Notes under the pieces: model-generated
What the model was told of the DNA's origin: nothing
The model's input: only the letters and a program-made list of their open reading frames with translations
Databases searched by the model: none
Translations under genes and position numbers: made by a program
Assembly: GCF_016908555.1 (NCBI RefSeq)
Contig: NZ_JAFBEE010000003.1
Coordinates: 124,001-188,000 of the forward strand
Origin: Alkaliphilus hydrothermalis
GTDB lineage: Bacteria; Bacillota; Clostridia; Peptostreptococcales; Natronincolaceae
Length of the DNA: 64,000 nt
Direction: 5' to 3'
Shown: in pieces, positions 35,660-47,333 of the stretch
How positions within the stretch are numbered: position 1 is the first letter of the stretch
Layout: each line of letters opens with the position of its first letter

Positions 35660-35784
35660 TAGGTGTTCAAAAAGTTCATGGGAAAGATCAAAAAAAACCA
35701 GCCACCGCAACGTCAATTTGAATACGTAAGGGTGCTGGTCGTCATTTGAGGTAAATAATAACTCATATTTTTTCAACTAGCTTA
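35660..35784 (-). repeat. dispersed hairpin element, copy D
   Basis: Left end AGGTGTTCAAAAAG, right end TTTTTTCAACTAGCTTA overlapping the stop codon of the zinc-ribbon gene at 35782. On the minus strand the hairpin ACCAGCACCC / GGTGGCTGGT is followed by TTTTTTTT, a textbook intrinsic terminator form, though it sits within the sigY operon. Confidence 0.8.
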
Positions 35785-36063
35785 ATATTCGTTTTTTATT
35801 CTTTGACCACAATTGGAGCAATAATTGGCATTTGTCCTTACTTTATTACCACAATGTCCACAGTTTTCCGTTTTCATGATATATCTAGTAACTAAAATGT
35901 AAATCAACAGGGAGGTGGGAACATTAAGGCAACCAAACAAACCCCAAATCCATTTATTTTCTCCCCTTTTGGAAGCATCGTTAAAAATCCAGCTGCCTTG
36001 TATTATTAGTATAAGGAATATTATTATCCAGAAAAGTGGATTGGTGTCATCTAAACTATACAT
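35782..36063 (-). CDS. zinc-ribbon membrane protein (YxlD position)
   Basis: 93 residues. Two hydrophobic helices (about 10-27 and 42-61), the second part YVAT-like, and a C-terminal zinc ribbon CGHCGNK / CSNCGQR (about 69-88) facing the cytoplasm by the positive-inside rule. It occupies the slot of YxlD in the sigY-type operon, but YxlD lacks such a ribbon, so this may be a lineage-specific replacement. Overlaps the anti-sigma gene by 8 bp. Confidence 0.72.
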   Translation of the reverse strand: MYSLDDTNPLFWIIIFLILIIQGSWIFNDASKRGENKWIWGLFGCLNVPTSLLIYILVTRYIMKTENCGHCGNKVRTNANYCSNCGQRIKNEY

Positions 36064-36475
36064 TGTACCCCTCCTTGCGTTTGCGTCTCCATAAAATTAG
36101 GGGAAGGGTTAATGGTAATCCCATATGAAGAATCCCTTGTAGATACAAAATCGGCTTTGCATATCCTAACATTACTAGGCCTGCAATTCCCCCTAAAAGA
36201 CCACATGCCAATAGGATAAACAATGCCAATTCTCTAATATTACTCTTTTTAGCCTCTACACCCTCAGCTGTTTCCATAACATTTCTGATTATCCCATAAT
36301 CAATAGGTATATCCTGGGGTTGGCTTAATGTTTCGCCCATTTCCTGTAATTCGCAACAAAACTGCATGCAACCTTCGCAATTTTTTAAATGTTCTTCCAC
36401 CTCAATCGACATCTCTGCTTCCCCATAATAAATATCCATTAGGATTTCTTCATATTCTTTGCAGGTATTATTCAA
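36056..36475 (-). CDS. zinc-binding anti-sigma factor (YxlC position)
   Basis: 139 residues from a TTG start after AGGAGGGG. The N-terminal ZAS motif HLKNCEGC (H-x3-C-x2-C, about 30-37) with an upstream Cys binds zinc. Two hydrophobic helices follow (about 82-102, 108-130). It overlaps sigY by 8 bp, the classic sigma/anti-sigma coupling. It should hold the ECF factor inactive at the membrane until a signal releases it. Confidence 0.85.
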   Translation of the reverse strand: MNNTCKEYEEILMDIYYGEAEMSIEVEEHLKNCEGCMQFCCELQEMGETLSQPQDIPIDYGIIRNVMETAEGVEAKKSNIRELALFILLACGLLGGIAGLVMLGYAKPILYLQGILHMGLPLTLPLILWRRKRKEGYNV

Positions 36476-37004
36476 TGTCTTCCCCTCCTTTCATGGTTTT
36501 TTGTAAGACTTTAATGGCATAGTGTAGTCTTGAGCGAATCGTTCCTATAGGACAGTCCAGTATTTCAGCTATCTCCAAATAAGAATAATCATAATAATGC
36601 TTCAATATCAAAACCACCCTTTTTTCCTCAGGAATTTCCTTTAACACCTTCATTAAGTTTCCATATTCTATCTTTTTAATAAATTCTTCTTCTATATTAT
36701 GATGGTCCACCAGTTCCATATGCTCTTCTGAGTAGACCAGTCTCTTATTCTTCCTTAGTTGATCTCGATGCAAGTTTGTTCCAATGGTAATCAACCAAGT
36801 AGAAAACTTCCCCCTGTGCTCATACTTTGAAATATTCAGCACAGCCTTTAGCATCGTTTCTTGAGTGAGATCATCTGCTAGAGTTGGATTTAATGTCATT
36901 TTGAGTAGATAACCCTTGAGGATGGAATAATTGCTTTGAAGAAGCTTTTCCATTGCTTTTTTATCTTGCCTCTTTGCCATTTTTACTAGCAAATGTTCCT
37001 CCAT
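36468..37004 (-). CDS. sigY: ECF RNA polymerase sigma factor (SigY-like)
   Basis: 178 residues from the ATG at 37004, just after GGGGGAG; a GTG two codons earlier is too close. Region 2 is YLLKMTLNPTLADDLTQET and HRGKFSTWLITIGTNLHRD; region 4 is RVVLILKHYYDYSYLEIAEI and CPIGTIRSRLHYA. The order sigma, anti-sigma, small membrane proteins, ABC ATPase, ABC permease matches B. subtilis sigY-yxlCDEFG. A well-formed ECF promoter directly upstream suggests autoregulation. Confidence 0.9.
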   Translation of the reverse strand: MEEHLLVKMAKRQDKKAMEKLLQSNYSILKGYLLKMTLNPTLADDLTQETMLKAVLNISKYEHRGKFSTWLITIGTNLHRDQLRKNKRLVYSEEHMELVDHHNIEEEFIKKIEYGNLMKVLKEIPEEKRVVLILKHYYDYSYLEIAEILDCPIGTIRSRLHYAIKVLQKTMKGGEDIE

Positions 37005-37022
37005 AACCACTCCCCCAATATA

Positions 37023-37049
37023 TAACGTTTAAATGTAGTGTAAAGTTCA
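37023..37049 (-). promoter_or_regulatory. ECF-type promoter upstream of sigY
   Basis: On the minus strand TGAAC, 17 nt, CGTTA; close to ECF promoters that use a TGAAC -35 and CGT-type -10. Transcription would start about 10-12 nt before the ribosome site, giving a very short leader. Confidence 0.75.
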
Positions 37050-37354
37050 ATTAGAAATATAATTTCTTAACAAACTTATTATATAATATATTAAATTGAA
37101 TAGAAAGCCTACATATATAAGGATGTAGACGAAGTAAAAAACTCTATTCTATTGAAAAGTCTTAGTCTTAGGATTCAAGGAAGATGAAAAATCCATTAAG
37201 CATAGTACCATATACAGAACTACCTAAGTTGTACTATCATTAAATTAATGGTTCTGAAGAAAATAAGAAATCAGTTGAATTGATTATATATTTGAAATAT
37301 GATAAGCTATAGTATTATACATACCTATTAACATGACTATATTAAGGAGGTTTA
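37050..37354. other. intergenic region between divergent sigY and larE
   Basis: About 300 bp of A/T-rich DNA with no gene I can support. It must hold the larE promoter. A TTGAAA with TATTAT 15 bp later (about 37292-37318) is a weak candidate. The ribosome site AGGAGG precedes the larE ATG codons at 37355 and 37358. Confidence 0.4.
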
Positions 37355-38197
37355 ATGATGATTTTATCCGATAAATATTCTAAATTAAAGGAGATTCTTA
37401 CAGGCTTGGAAAGTGTAGCAGTTGCTTTTTCTGGTGGAGTTGATAGTACTTTTCTATTAAAGGTAGCCCATGATGTTTTAAAAGATAAAGCCATTGCTGT
37501 AACAGCCCGTTCCTCCACGTATCCAGAGAGGGAATTTAACGAAGCCACAGAATATGCTAAATCCTTTGGAGCTAAGCATGTAGTGATTGTCTCAGAAGAA
37601 TTGGATATAGAAGGCTTTTCTAAGAATCCTGTTAATCGTTGCTACTACTGCAAACATGAGCTATTTACAAAGGTACGAACAGTTGCAGATGAATATGGAA
37701 TTAAACACGTTTTAGATGGCTCTAACCTTGATGATCTATTGGATTTTCGTCCTGGAATGCACGCCGCAAAGGAATTAAATGTCGTAAGTCCCCTAAAGGA
37801 AGCCCAAATGACCAAGGATGATATCCGTCAATTATCTAAAGAGCTAGGTATTGCAACTTGGGATAAACCTGCCTTTGCTTGTCTATCCTCCCGTTTCCCC
37901 TATGGTCATGAGATTACAGCTCCAAAGCTAAAAATGGTGGAACTTGCGGAACAATTTTTATTAGACTTAGGCTTTAGACAACTCCGGGTTCGTCACCATG
38001 AAAATATTGCCCGTATCGAGGTTGCCAAGGATGAAAGGGTTAAATTCTTTGATAAAGATCTAATGGATCAGATTGGGAACTACTTTAAGGAAATCGGATT
38101 TGATTATGTGACCCTTGACCTATTAGGCTACCGTACAGGTAGTATGAACGAGGTATTGAGTGAGAATGTAAAGAAGAATAGCTTAAACAATAAATAA
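37355..38197 (+). CDS. larE: ATP-dependent sacrificial sulfur transferase LarE family
   Basis: 280 residues. PP-loop SGGVDSTFLLK (about 28-38), RCYYCKHELF (paired Cys), LDGSNLDD, and FACLSSRFPYG with the conserved Cys that donates sulfur in Lactobacillus LarE. LarE turns P2CMN into the nickel-pincer cofactor precursor for lactate racemase. No larA, larB or larC is in the window, and related proteins act in other sulfur transfers, so the true substrate is open. A second ATG one codon later has better ribosome-site spacing. Confidence 0.85.
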   Translation: MMILSDKYSKLKEILTGLESVAVAFSGGVDSTFLLKVAHDVLKDKAIAVTARSSTYPEREFNEATEYAKSFGAKHVVIVSEELDIEGFSKNPVNRCYYCKHELFTKVRTVADEYGIKHVLDGSNLDDLLDFRPGMHAAKELNVVSPLKEAQMTKDDIRQLSKELGIATWDKPAFACLSSRFPYGHEITAPKLKMVELAEQFLLDLGFRQLRVRHHENIARIEVAKDERVKFFDKDLMDQIGNYFKEIGFDYVTLDLLGYRTGSMNEVLSENVKKNSLNNK

Positions 38198-38209
38198 AAT
38201 TAAGTAAAT

Positions 38210-38303
38210 ACCTTAGATTCAGAACAAGAGAGACCAGCGGCCGTCTCGGATAAGTAATACGGAAAGTGCTGGTCTCTCGCAGTAACGCAGAAAATGAGGT
38301 TAG
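38210..38303 (-). repeat. dispersed hairpin element, copy E
   Basis: Perfect 11-bp arms GAGAGACCAGC (38228-38238) and GCTGGTCTCTC (38268-38278), then GCAGTAACGCAGAAAATGAGG. The left terminal repeat is missing. The right end lies about 13 bp from the stop codon of the minus-strand gene at 38316. Confidence 0.85.
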
Positions 38304-38315
38304 AAGCCATAATCC

Positions 38316-38750
38316 TCACCTTGCCAAATGCCACCTTCTCATTTTATAAACAACAAATTCACTAGTATACATATACTCATATTTTGTATCGAATATATAA
38401 GTATACTTGAAATCCTTCATTTCGGGAATTAGGTCAGTATTAATATAGTAAAGCTGTCGATCACCTAAATAATTATTTAAGAAACCATATAAATCCTTCT
38501 CCTTTTTTAAATTAATCTTCTCCCCTATGGGGTATTTACCATGAATTTCAGCATAATCGAAGGTTAAATTCTTAGCTTCAATGTATTCATTATAATAATT
38601 TTGATACCGGTAATTCTCATACTTAAAATACATAGGTAGACTCATTAGCATTACTACCATTAGGCACAGGGCTACAAAAATCCTACTACCAGTAAATTTC
38701 GTTTGTTTAACTTCAAATAACCCATCTAATTTCTCAAACAATTTAAACAC
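38316..38750 (-). CDS. hypothetical single-pass membrane protein
   Basis: 144 residues from a GTG at 38750 that follows GGGGGAG at good spacing; a longer frame to 38810 has no ribosome site. One hydrophobic helix (about 25-43: FVALCLMVVMLMSLPMYF) and a polar C-terminal domain of about 100 residues (GKYPIGEKINLKKEKDLYGF, YTYIFDTKYEYMYTS). It resembles small pilin-like or DUF membrane proteins, but I do not recognise a family. Confidence 0.6.
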   Translation of the reverse strand: MFKLFEKLDGLFEVKQTKFTGSRIFVALCLMVVMLMSLPMYFKYENYRYQNYYNEYIEAKNLTFDYAEIHGKYPIGEKINLKKEKDLYGFLNNYLGDRQLYYINTDLIPEMKDFKYTYIFDTKYEYMYTSEFVVYKMRRWHLAR

Positions 38751-39094
38751 TATCTCCACTCCCCCAACAACTATCTTTCTAACTAATTGTTTTATCTCAT
38801 TATATCCCATATTAATGATTTTTTTACTTTAAAATTTTGTAATATTTTATAAAAATTTAGTAAATTCATAATTTTATATTTTATATGGACTTTTCATGTC
38901 TTCAAAAAAAGATGTTACAGGTTTTACTGTGCTTTTTTTTGTTTTGGCGAAATTTTTATTAAAAATATGTTATTTTTCTAGTGACCAAATTAAACTTCCT
39001 TCATACTATGTACTAGGAATCAGGGAGGGAAGTCCCACCTACTTCCTAGTGTTGATATTAGAGGTTTTAGAGACTTTAAGGAGGTTAAATATAA

Positions 39095-39901
39095 ATGGCT
39101 AAAGTTAATGTTGAATACTCACCCAAAGTAATAGAATGTCAATCTAAAAGAGATTCAAAAGATGCAAGAGATGCAGTTCTAACTGTAAAAGACGAAACCA
39201 TAAGCAATTGTGTTAATGTTCCCACTGATATAGAAGCCATTACCCGTGGTGTAGTGGCAAAAATCCCAGTTGTCTTAGCAGAGCTAAGATTACAGGTTAA
39301 TATAAACTCAATTATTGAATTACCTGAATATGCTTATGAAATTAAAAACATCAAGAAAAAAGTAAAAATAACCCAATGTCTATTGATTAGAGATACAGGA
39401 ATGTTATTCATTAAAGGTTTTGTTAGAAAGAATATAGATTATTCTACTAGATCAGGCTCCAACAGCAGAAGCTTCCACGGAGATATTCGCCACTTCACAG
39501 TAGATGTACCTTTCACTTGTACTACTGAAGTTTTCTTCAATGGATTCCAACCTGCTCCGGTAATCGACAATACTTCTAGAGAGTTTGAATATTTGATGCA
39601 ACAAGATCTAACTGGACCAAGTTTTGGAACTAAGGATAAACTACAATCTAGTGATACCACTGAATTCAACCAAGTAAGTACCGAAGAGTTTAATGAACTA
39701 CCTTACTGCGAACTTATAAGAGCAGAGATCGTAGAATTTGATGAAGCACTTAATCCAACTGGATTTGACCACTCTTATATGCCATTTGAAGAAAGAAAGT
39801 TTAGAGTATTAGAAGAAAAAATGGTTCTTTATATCACCCTTAAGTTACTTCAAAATCGTCAAGTTGCTATCCCAGCTATTGGTGGAGTTGGCCCCTGCTA
39901 A
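39095..39901 (+). CDS. probable spore-surface protein (CsxC/SPOCS-like)
   Basis: 268 residues after a strong AAGGAGG site. The pattern of beta-strand segments VVAKIPVVLAELRLQVNI, IELPEYAYEIKNIKKKVKI, TGMLFIKGFVRKNIDYST and GDIRHFTVDVPFTCTTEVFF matches the SPOCS (DUF3794)-type domain and the CsxC family of clostridial spore-surface proteins. No signal peptide, as expected for proteins assembled on the forespore from the mother cell. Expression is probably sporulation-specific (inference). A strong terminator follows. Confidence 0.65.
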   Translation: MAKVNVEYSPKVIECQSKRDSKDARDAVLTVKDETISNCVNVPTDIEAITRGVVAKIPVVLAELRLQVNINSIIELPEYAYEIKNIKKKVKITQCLLIRDTGMLFIKGFVRKNIDYSTRSGSNSRSFHGDIRHFTVDVPFTCTTEVFFNGFQPAPVIDNTSREFEYLMQQDLTGPSFGTKDKLQSSDTTEFNQVSTEEFNELPYCELIRAEIVEFDEALNPTGFDHSYMPFEERKFRVLEEKMVLYITLKLLQNRQVAIPAIGGVGPC

Positions 39902-39933
39902 ATAGATAATATCTTAAATGCATCTTATTTTTT

Positions 39934-39966
39934 AAAGTAGAGAGCCTTTAGGTTCTCTACTTTATT
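39934..39966 (+). terminator. intrinsic terminator of the CsxC-like gene
   Basis: AAAGTAGAGAGCC / GGTTCTCTACTTT arms (13 bp, one G-U) and TTTATTT tail. Confidence 0.9.
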
Positions 39967-40075
39967 TATGAAAAAATAGTTCCTTCTATTGTTATTTTAA
40001 ATATTGATTGTTCAGATGGTACAGATGTTTCAGGTTTATTTAATCATATAATATATTTCAATGGACATTGTGAAA

Positions 40076-40097
40076 CCACACATTTTTAAATGTGTGG
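40076..40097 (-). terminator. probable terminator of the car-pyr operon
   Basis: Perfect arms CCACACATTT / AAATGTGTGG with a 2-nt loop, 36 bp after the pyrE stop; the T-tract on the minus strand is short. Confidence 0.6.
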
Positions 40098-40132
40098 CTT
40101 TACTCTAGTTATGGCTATTTTCTTATATTTTA

Positions 40133-40714
40133 CTACTTCATCCCTCTACTACCAGGCTTCACTGGAGGTGTGTTTAACTCCTTACAAAGTGGACATTCAT
40201 CAGCCTCATAGGAGATAACTTCTGTTGTAAGGGCTGCCCGTAGCTTTGCTCCAAAATCTGTTGTACCATTACTTCTATCTACTAGTACAGCCACACCTGC
40301 TACGATTCCACCTTGTTCTTCAACGATTTCGATTACTTCCTTTACAGATCCACCAGTTGTGATCACATCCTCAGCCACTAGAACCCTAGCTCCCTTTGGG
40401 ATGGCAAATCCCCTTCTTAGGGCCATTTTGCCATTTTCTCTTTCAGCAAAGATGTTCTTGGCCTTTAGTTGTCTTGCCATTTCATAAGCGATGATGATGC
40501 CCCCCATTGCTGGCCCTACTACGATATCAATGTTGTCATCTGCAAATTCTTCTGCTAATCCCTTTGCGATTTCCTCTGTGTACCACGGGTATTGAAGGAT
40601 TCTAGCACATTGCATATATTGGTTACTGTGTCTTCCAGATGTTAATAGAAAATGTCCCTCTAATAATACCTCTGAATCCTTTAAAATTTCTAATACTCTT
40701 TCTCTCTTTAACAT
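40133..40714 (-). CDS. pyrE: orotate phosphoribosyltransferase
   Basis: 193 residues from the ATG at 40714, after AGGAGGAG. PRPP loop VLVAEDVITTGGSVKEVI (about 115-132). GHFLLTSGRHSNQYMQC is the family N-terminal block. The C-terminus has two Cys (ECPLCKEL), typical of the longer OPRTase form in Clostridia and archaea. It makes OMP from orotate and PRPP. Last gene of the car-pyr operon. Confidence 0.96.
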   Translation of the reverse strand: MLKRERVLEILKDSEVLLEGHFLLTSGRHSNQYMQCARILQYPWYTEEIAKGLAEEFADDNIDIVVGPAMGGIIIAYEMARQLKAKNIFAERENGKMALRRGFAIPKGARVLVAEDVITTGGSVKEVIEIVEEQGGIVAGVAVLVDRSNGTTDFGAKLRAALTTEVISYEADECPLCKELNTPPVKPGSRGMK

Positions 40715-40741
40715 ACAACTACTCCTCCTCATTATAAAATT

Positions 40742-41650
40742 TTAAACTATTCCTCTTAGATTATTGATATTTTCCTCACCATACTGCTTCATATAACCTT
40801 CGATTCCTTCCAGTACATCTATTGTAGCTGTAGGATTAATGAAGTTGGCAGTTCCAACCGCCACTCCTGTTGCCCCTGCTTGGATAAACTCAATTGCATC
40901 CTCACCCGTCATGATTCCCCCCATTCCAATGATGGGAAGATTTGTTGACTTGGCTACTTGATAAACTATTCTTACCGCCACTGGCTTGATGGCAGGTCCA
41001 GAAAATCCTCCTACTACATTGGCTAATACAGGCTTTCTCTTATGAATGTCAATCACCATTCCCAGCAGAGTATTGATGAGGGACAAGCTATCTGCGCCCC
41101 CTGCCTCTGCTGCTTTAGCTATTGCAACGATGTCAGTCACATTTGGAGTCAGCTTTACGATTAGTGGTTGCTTTGCATATTTCTTTACCTCTTTGACAAC
41201 ATGCTCCACCATTCTAGGGTCAGTACCGAAGCATACGCCCCCTTCTTTTACATTTGGACAGGAGATATTTAGCTCCAACAGGTCTACATCAGCATCCCCT
41301 AGTCTTTCCACCACAGCACAGTAATCCTCCACCGTTCTACCCGCGATGTTGACAATAATTTTTGTATCATAACCTCTGAGGAAGGGAATATCTGTTTTGA
41401 TAAATTCCTCCACCCCAGGGTTTTGAAGACCTACACTATTCAACATTCCTCCGTAGGTCTCTGCCACCCTTGGACTGGCATTTCCCTTCCAAGGAGTACT
41501 GGCTATTCCCTTTACCACCACTGCCCCTAGTCGATTTAAATCTACATATTCTCCATACTCTTTACCTGATCCAAAAGTTCCCGAAGCTGTCATGACAGGA
41601 TTCTTTAGTTCTACCCCTGCGATATTTACCCTTAAGTCCAACTTAGTCAT
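40742..41650 (-). CDS. pyrD: dihydroorotate dehydrogenase B, catalytic subunit
   Basis: 302 residues. FMN-binding barrel with TASGTFGSGKEY, VVVKGIASTPWKGN, LELNISCPNVKEGG (catalytic Cys in NISCPN), VKLTPNVTDI and GMGGIMTGEDAIEF. The class 1B type uses NAD through PyrK. It overlaps pyrK by 8 bp, as expected for a tight heterotetramer. Confidence 0.97.
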   Translation of the reverse strand: MTKLDLRVNIAGVELKNPVMTASGTFGSGKEYGEYVDLNRLGAVVVKGIASTPWKGNASPRVAETYGGMLNSVGLQNPGVEEFIKTDIPFLRGYDTKIIVNIAGRTVEDYCAVVERLGDADVDLLELNISCPNVKEGGVCFGTDPRMVEHVVKEVKKYAKQPLIVKLTPNVTDIVAIAKAAEAGGADSLSLINTLLGMVIDIHKRKPVLANVVGGFSGPAIKPVAVRIVYQVAKSTNLPIIGMGGIMTGEDAIEFIQAGATGVAVGTANFINPTATIDVLEGIEGYMKQYGEENINNLRGIV

Positions 41651-42412
41651 TCCAAATCACCTCATCCCTCCAGAATACTGGTCCATCCTTACATACCCTT
41701 CTATTTTCCCAGTCTGTATCCTCCTGCTTCTTCGTCCTGCAGGTACACACTAGACAAGCTCCGATTCCACATGCCATTCTTTCCTCTAGAGAAAGCTGAG
41801 TTGGTATGTCCTCTGCCTTTGACCAATCAGCTACAGCCTTTAGCATTGGTTTCGGTCCACAGCTATAGATCATTTGGGGTTTTGGTTGATGTTCTTTAAT
41901 TAGTCCCATGACATTTCCCTGTAGTCCAACACTGCCATCCTCCGTTGCCACATGAACAACTGCTCCGTACGCTTCAAATTCCTCCACCAATATTGGATTA
42001 CTTCTAAATCCTAGGTATACAGTGATGTTTCCCTTTAATGACTTTACCAGTTCCACCATCGGTGGTACGCCGATGCCCCCTGCAATGATTAGATGTTCTT
42101 CAACTTCATAACTAACCTCAAATCCCCTACCTAGAGGTCCCATTGCACCTAGGGTTTCCCCTTTCTTCATTTGAGACAATTCTTTAGTTCCCTTTCCAAC
42201 CACTGCATAGACTAAAGTCATTTCGCCTGTTTCTTTATTTACCTCACAAATACTGATGGGTCTGGGGAGAAGTAGCTCTCCCCTATTGCAGTATAGGTTC
42301 ACAAATTGACCTGCCGTTGCATCCACCGTCATTTCCTTTGCTGAAATCACCATCTTAAAATTATTTGGTGCTATTGCTTCATTTAAAAGTACCTTTGCTA
42401 ATACCTTCTTCT

Positions 42413-42416
<4 letters not shown>
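41643..42416 (-). CDS. pyrK: dihydroorotate dehydrogenase B, electron transfer subunit
   Basis: 257 residues from the ATG at 42416, overlapping the carB stop as ATGA. FAD-binding [11 protein letters not shown]-binding [13 protein letters not shown], and the 2Fe-2S cluster cysteines [11 protein letters not shown] with a later Cys in [10 protein letters not shown]. It passes electrons from PyrD to NAD. Confidence 0.97.
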
Positions 42417-45603
<3,187 letters not shown>

Positions 45604-45625
<22 letters not shown>

Positions 45626-46689
45626 AGCGATTCCCCCTTCATCATTTTCATAAATCTATCGAATAGATAATCATTTTCCTTCGGTCCTGGTGCTGCCTCT
45701 GGATGGAACTGTACACTAAAGGCTGGTAAAGTCCTGTGGGCAATTCCTTCTATGGTCTGGTCGTTGACGTTGACATGGGTAATGATGATATCCTCCGGCA
45801 GCTGGTCTGCCTTCATGACATAGCCATGATTTTGTGAGGTGATGTATATTCTCTTATTCAATAAATCCTTTACGGGGTGATTGCAACCTCTGTGTCCAAA
45901 CTTTAGCTTTTCTGTATCTCCCCCTAGGCTTAGGGCTAGAAGCTGATGTCCTAAGCAGATTCCAAAGATGGGTTTTACTCCCAATAGTTCTTTAATGGTC
46001 TCCACCACCTGTGGCAAATCCTTTGGGTCCCCTGGTCCGTTGGAAAGGAGGATACCATCGGGATTAACCTTTAATATTTCCTCTGTTGGAGTGAGGGCTG
46101 GGAAAACTGTCAATCTACAACCCTTATGTTGTAGGGAGCGGAGGATATTTTGTTTAATCCCAAAATCCAGTACCGCCACATGCTTTCCTTTTCCTTCTAG
46201 TTCATATACTTCCTTTGTTGATACAGACTCCACCGCATTAGTATTGCTAAAGCTATCAAACTTATTTTGAATCTGGGCTGGGGTAAGATCTCTAAGGGCG
46301 ATGATTCCCTTCATGGAGCCATTGTTTCGGAGGATTTTTGTCAATGCCCTTGTGTCGATTCCCTCCATTGCCATAATCTTATTTTCCTTCAGGTAGCCCT
46401 CTAAATCCATTTCACAACGCCAGTGGTTTGGCATTTCTGCCCTTTCCCTTACGATGAAGCCCTTTACCTTTGGGGTTCGTGACTCTCGATCCCCAAGGTT
46501 GATTCCATAGTTTCCTATAAGGGGATAGGTCATAGTGACGATTTGCCCTGTGTAGGAGGGGTCTGTCAGTACCTCCTGATATCCCGTCATTCCTGTATTA
46601 AATACAACTTCACCAACGGTTTCCTTTAGATAGCCAAAAGCCTTTCCTTGAAAGGTTTTGCCATTTTCCAAGATTAATGTTGCCTTCAT
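45604..46689 (-). CDS. carA: carbamoyl-phosphate synthase small subunit
   Basis: 361 residues from the ATG at 46689, 8 nt after GAGG (a GTG three codons earlier overlaps the ribosome site). Glutamine amidotransferase class [16 protein letters not shown] with the catalytic Cys, and FSVQFHPEA with the catalytic His-Glu. First gene of the carAB-pyrKDE operon, controlled by a PyrR attenuator leader. Confidence 0.97.
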
Positions 46690-46751
46690 GCATTTCACCT
46701 CGTTTTAGTATTTTTTGATTAGATGTTGTTAAGGTGGTCTACAGGAATGTT

Positions 46752-46949
46752 TTAGACATAACAAAAAGAGCAATTTAAAGAGGATTTTAACAATCTTCTT
46801 TCCATTGCTCTTGTTATATTTAATAGTAATATTACACCAACGGCAAAGTACAACGGTAATAGAGATTTCTCTTCCGCTGTTTTTCCAATGATGTTTTTGT
46901 TATTTACCTGTAATTTTGTACAGCAAAAAAACTTTGTCAGCTTTTTCAT
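46752..46949 (-). CDS. possible leader ORF in the car-pyr attenuator (65 codons)
   Basis: Starts MKKLTKFFCC with an AAAGGA site that is part of the PyrR stem, and ends in NCSFCYV and a stop inside the terminator tail. The pyrC leader has a matching frame (50111-50224) with the same start and a similar end. Shared RNA sequence explains part of the likeness, so coding is uncertain; if translated, ribosomes would disrupt the terminator. Confidence 0.3.
   Translation of the reverse strand: MKKLTKFFCCTKLQVNNKNIIGKTAEEKSLLPLYFAVGVILLLNITRAMERRLLKSSLNCSFCYV
46764..46812 (-). terminator. attenuator terminator of the car-pyr operon
   Basis: AAGAGCAAT / ATTGCTCTT outer arms and a TTTTTGTT tail on the minus strand, about 75 bp before carA. 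The same element occurs before pyrC. Confidence 0.88.
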
Positions 46950-46956
46950 GGTTTCT

Positions 46957-46990
46957 CATTCCTTTCTGGCCTCTCTGGACCAATTTAAAG
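46957..46990 (-). promoter_or_regulatory. PyrR-binding site (anti-antiterminator) in the carA leader
   Basis: Minus-strand RNA reads TTGGTCCAGAGAGGCCAGAA, with the PyrR signature AGAGAGGC in a hairpin loop. PyrR with UMP bound would stabilise it and favour termination at 46764-46812. pyrR itself is not in the window. Confidence 0.9.
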
Positions 46991-47012
46991 GTAGACTCAC
47001 ACTCTTCAAAAT

Positions 47013-47041
47013 ATATTATCATAGGTTGAGACGGTTGTCAA
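47013..47041 (-). promoter_or_regulatory. sigma-A promoter of the carA-carB-pyrKDE operon
   Basis: TTGACA (47036-47041), 17-bp spacer, TAATAT (47013-47018) on the minus strand; transcription starts near 47006 and the leader is about 315 nt. Confidence 0.88.
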
Positions 47042-47333
47042 AGGTTTTTACTAGAATAATAGCAATGTATCTTCCAATCTCATATAATTCTTTTTGGAAA
47101 ATCTTCTCCCATGGCAATTGATTGATTTCATGGCTTCCAAAGGGAACAATATCAGAGCTAATGCGAAACAAATGTATCCCATATTTTTTATTGTATTTAA
47201 GGATGCCCAGTAAATCTTGGAGGTTGGACGCTAGGGTGGATTGTAGTTTTTCCTCTGAATAGTTTTTGATGATAAATCTCCTATTTGTCTTGAGATTGAT
47301 TCCTAAAGGAATACAGGCATATCCTATTCTCAA
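47019..47333 (-). pseudogene. uvsE: truncated UV damage endonuclease gene (uvsE)
   Basis: A TTG start at 47333 with a GGAAGGGAG site gives RIGYACIPLGINLKTNRRF, IKNYSEEKL and HLFRISSDIVPFGSHEIN, the N-terminal UvsE blocks. Homology ends at about EIGRYI (47072), before the metal-binding MHPGQF-type motif that should follow, and the frame closes inside the car promoter. UvsE is about 300 residues, so roughly two thirds are missing. The enzyme would be inactive. Deletion at the joint with the pyr operon is the likely cause. Confidence 0.88.

Noticed and set aside
38896..39102. 68-codon plus-strand frame before the CsxC-like gene
   Set aside because: No ribosome site; overlaps the strong ribosome site and start of the real gene; hydrophobic composition reflects A/T-rich DNA.
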